DNA of 64,000 nt from Kineococcus endophyticus (GTDB lineage: Bacteria > Actinomycetota > Actinomycetes > Actinomycetales > Kineococcaceae): the NCBI RefSeq assembly GCF_040796495.1, contig NZ_JBFNQN010000018.1, forward strand, positions 35,539 to 99,538, given 5' to 3'. How positions within the stretch are numbered: position 1 is the first letter of the stretch; the number at the start of each line of letters is the position of its first letter. Positions 61,690-64,000 of the stretch are shown piece by piece. The position numbers were made by a program, and so were the translations under genes. The notes beneath the pieces are model-generated. The model did no database searches and was not told the origin of the DNA. It saw only the letters and a program-made list of their open reading frames with translations.

Positions 61690-62324
61690 GAGATTCGACG
61701 CGCTGCGTCGTCCGTCGCGGGGGGCGAGCTGGGTCACCCGCGGTTCCTTGATGCCCATGGGAGGCACGACATCGCGGTAGGTGAGGCCGGTGTCTTGGAG
61801 CGTCACGGCCAAGCGCCGCCAGCCCCAGAGAAGTCACCCCCTGTGGGCCAGGGTGCCGTTCTCCGGTGCGCCGGCCGCCACGTCTAGGGGGCGCCCGGGG
61901 GCATGTCGAAGCCGGTGAGCGCCGGGGGTCGCTGGGTGGGGGTGTCGGCGGTGGCGCGGGCTACGAGCTTGTCGATGGCGGGGCGTGAGACGCCGAGGGC
62001 TTTGGCGGTCTGGGTGGCGCTCAGGCCGCCGCGGCGCAGGGACAGGGCCAGGTGGCGCCACTGGCTGCGGGCCTGGTCGAGGGCGGCTGTGGTGGCCTCG
62101 TTCTCTGTGCGGTCTGCGCTGACCTCGGCGTGCAGGTCGGGGGCAGGGTGCCCGGGGGCCAGTGCGGCGCCGTCGCCGCCGGTCTCGAAGAGGGTCGCTC
62201 CGGTGACTTCGTCGAGGTGACCGATGTGGCCCAAGACGCCGTCCAGGGTGTGGGCATCGGCGTCGTCGACGTGGTCAGCCGGGGTATTGCGCAGCAGACG
62301 CCAGAACCAGTGATCCCGGGGCAC
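61690..62324 (-). pseudogene. Degenerate copy of the helix-turn-helix gene at 2177-2932
   Basis: The frame from 62324 reads GHIGHLDEVTGATLFETGGD and LSATQTAKALGVSRPAIDKL, nearly the same as the gene at 2.2 kb, but stops at 61884 after a changed linker. Beyond it, sequence to about 61690 still resembles the 3' part of that gene (second HTH and RVTQLAPR region) with deletions and frame changes. The first HTH could still be made as a 146-residue protein. Confidence 0.75.
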
Positions 62325-62441
62325 TAACGACGAGCGCGGGAGCGACCTGCGCCGGGGACTCGAACGGCCAGGTGAGCAGTGGCACCACTGTCTTGGCTGA
62401 TGTGGCGTCCTACGTCTGGAGTGACTGCCGTGTTGCCGTGG

Positions 62442-63917
62442 TCAGGGGCAATGTCCACGGCCGCGGTTCAGGCACCAGTGCGGTGTCGAGGGGTTGGCAG
62501 CGTTCTCTACCGGGATGGCGGTCGTGAACACCTCGACGGCTGGACTGGCCAGGGCTCGCTCGCTGGCGCGTCGGCTGACCTCGCGGCTGCATCGCGGGCA
62601 GCTGAACCCCACGCCCCGTGAAGGGCCGTGGCTCCATTCTTTCTTGCGCATCCCGAAGATTGCGGGTTCACGAACGGCACGGTGCTGTGCTGCGAACTGG
62701 CCCACGAATTCGCGGACGAACGCGGTCCCCACCGGGTGCCCGGGCAGCAGCCCCTGCGGCAGGTAGGGCGCAGGGGCTGAGATGGTCAGGCCGCACGCTC
62801 CGTGCTGGGTGGTGTCCACGTCGAGTAGCGACCACAGCCACAGGCTGTGCCGGCAGCCGTAGCAGTGCCCTGGGTGCACGGAGATGGTCAGCTGCACCGG
62901 ACGCAGGGGTACAGCTGCACCATTTAGCGTCGCTCTGGCTACCTGGCGGTGCTGTCCGAGGTGGGTGTGCTGTCCGAGGTGGGTGCGGAACTGCACCGCC
63001 CCGCCCAGTAGTGCACGGACCATGGTGTGCACCGGCAGACCGAACGGGTTCGCGGACGCGACCTGCCGGGGGCGGAACGAGGCGTCTGTGCGACGTCGTA
63101 CCTCCAGACCGGCCAAGTCAGCACGCCCCCTACGGCCGTGGCCCGCAGCCTGCACTGTCTGGCCATCCACACCCACATCACCGGAGTCTGGACCGGCGCT
63201 CGCGGGGCCAAGGAGGTCGGTGTAGGGGACGGCGTCGATGATGTCGAGACCAAAGATAGGTAGGTCCTTGCGCGGGTACAGCCCCGGGACGTGGTGGCGG
63301 GCGAACCAAGCGGCGCGGACGCCGTGGCGGGCGTAGCGCTCCTGACGTGCCTGATACTCGCCCAGCGATTGACGGGACCACTGCACCTCGAAGGCAACCC
63401 TCGTCGGAGATGGGATCTGGTCAACCACTCCGGGAAGCCCGGCAGCGTCGACGGGGTCCGACGGGGCAGCGGCTGGATTGCTGGGGCTGGCTTGACCGTC
63501 CCGGGCCCAGCCGAGCTCGCGAAGTGGGGTGTGGGGTTTGACGGCGAGGACGTCAGCGATCCATGTTCCGTCCTTGCTGCGGGCTTCGGGGATGGGGTGC
63601 CAGCCTGCGGCGTGTACGGCGGCGACGATGACGCTCTTGGTCAGGAGGTGTTCGGCGGTCTCGGGGGCGTGGTCGCATTGGGTGCCGCGGCGGTGGTGGA
63701 CGAAGTGGCGGGTGCCTAGAGGGCTGGTGCGAGCGAATGCTCGTTGACCGCAGGGGAGGGTCAATGCCGCCGTGCCCTGCCCGCTGGAGGTTTTGGGGGT
63801 TGGCGGGACGGCTTGTGCTCGACCCGAGTGTGACCTCGAGGTCAGGGCTGTCCAGGTCTCGTCGTTGAGCAACGTAGCGATGATGAGGTGGCCATTGAGC
63901 AGCGCTGACAGGGGCAT
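62442..63917 (-). CDS. CoiA-like competence/nuclease-family protein
   Basis: A protein of 491 residues. FVHHRRG, then APETAEHLLTKSVIVAAVHA (the CoiA 'ES..H...K..L' region), then KDGTWIADVLAV and RVAFEVQWSRQSLGEYQARQ, followed by ERYARHGVRAAWFARHHVPG, match the CoiA core, whose D...E-x-Q motif is a restriction-nuclease-like site. CoiA acts in DNA uptake in firmicutes; actinobacterial relatives are longer and of unclear role. Later CYGC and CPRC motifs may bind zinc. A direct repeat of 18 bases near 62952-62987 duplicates THLGQH. ATG 63917 has GGAGGAAGCAGC upstream. Confidence 0.7.
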   Translation of the reverse strand: MPLSALLNGHLIIATLLNDETWTALTSRSHSGRAQAVPPTPKTSSGQGTAALTLPCGQRAFARTSPLGTRHFVHHRRGTQCDHAPETAEHLLTKSVIVAAVHAAGWHPIPEARSKDGTWIADVLAVKPHTPLRELGWARDGQASPSNPAAAPSDPVDAAGLPGVVDQIPSPTRVAFEVQWSRQSLGEYQARQERYARHGVRAAWFARHHVPGLYPRKDLPIFGLDIIDAVPYTDLLGPASAGPDSGDVGVDGQTVQAAGHGRRGRADLAGLEVRRRTDASFRPRQVASANPFGLPVHTMVRALLGGAVQFRTHLGQHTHLGQHRQVARATLNGAAVPLRPVQLTISVHPGHCYGCRHSLWLWSLLDVDTTQHGACGLTISAPAPYLPQGLLPGHPVGTAFVREFVGQFAAQHRAVREPAIFGMRKKEWSHGPSRGVGFSCPRCSREVSRRASERALASPAVEVFTTAIPVENAANPSTPHWCLNRGRGHCP

Positions 63918-63989
63918 GCTGCTTCCTCCTTCCGCACTGCTCGGTGCCGCGAGCCATGGCAGCGGCGCCGGGGAGGCTCGCGCGTGGAA

Positions 63990-64000
63990 GGGGGGGGGGG
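63990..64000 (+). other. Poly-G run at the window edge
   Basis: Eleven consecutive G bases end the window. Such a run is rare in this DNA and may mark a contig end or a sequencing artefact. Confidence 0.5.

Overview
The window is high-GC, actinobacterial DNA. The evidence is an Lsr2-type nucleoid protein, many GTG starts with GTGA/ATGA gene overlaps, paired CrcB fluoride channels and I36-type secreted proteins. Chemotaxis receptors show it is a motile actinobacterium. A Kineococcus-like member of Kineosporiaceae is my best guess, but it is an inference from protein style and not a database result. The density of broken insertion sequences, duplicated fragments and single-copy accessory genes suggests a plasmid or a plastic chromosomal region. 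I saw no rRNA, tRNA or CRISPR array.

Layout. Positions 1-10.2 kb hold stress and ion genes: universal stress proteins, two CrcB genes, a helix-turn-helix protein, two pairs of membrane or secreted genes (one with a secreted HNH-type nuclease), a frameshifted thioredoxin-like ferredoxin gene, and a P1B-4 metal ATPase with its ArsR/NmtR-like regulator. Positions 10.3-18.7 kb start with an IS481-type element. A run of small, mostly unrelated genes follows, in which every intergenic gap carries one or two copies of a short repeat with core CGCGGGATGACCGTG; this cassette-like layout is the most striking feature. Positions 18.7-29.7 kb hold a chimeric IS256/IS3 remnant, three methyl-accepting chemotaxis proteins, a LacI regulator and several IS ruins, including a 0.2-kb inverted pair. 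Positions 30-38 kb hold a complete GGDEF-EAL protein and a LysR-controlled, tightly coupled operon: a tandem RraA/RraA fusion, a third RraA, an aminotransferase and an alpha/beta hydrolase. Positions 38-43 kb hold a broken MocR regulator, an IS3 remnant, an AbiEi/AbiEii toxin-antitoxin pair and a leucine-rich-variant-like protein.

Positions 43-50 kb are bracketed by two YkgJ-like cysteine-cluster paralogues and preceded by a five-copy 27-bp array of the same dispersed repeat. Inside are a truncated FRG-domain gene, an EcsC protein and a complete three-gene BsuBI/PstI-like restriction-modification operon. Positions 50-57 kb hold secreted proteins, a structured non-coding stretch that may be an orphan IS200/IS605 right end, and a less GC-rich four-gene MacAB-like exporter operon next to lsr2. 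Positions 57-64 kb hold more gene ruins, a DUF6602-like putative nuclease, unknown membrane-associated proteins, degenerate second copies of genes seen earlier (YkgJ, helix-turn-helix) and a CoiA-like gene, ending in a poly-G run.

Functional themes are metal and fluoride export, chemotaxis and c-di-GMP signalling, a small catabolic operon, and genome defence or maintenance (AbiE, restriction-modification, FRG, DUF6602, CoiA, Lsr2), set in a background of repeated element insertion and decay.
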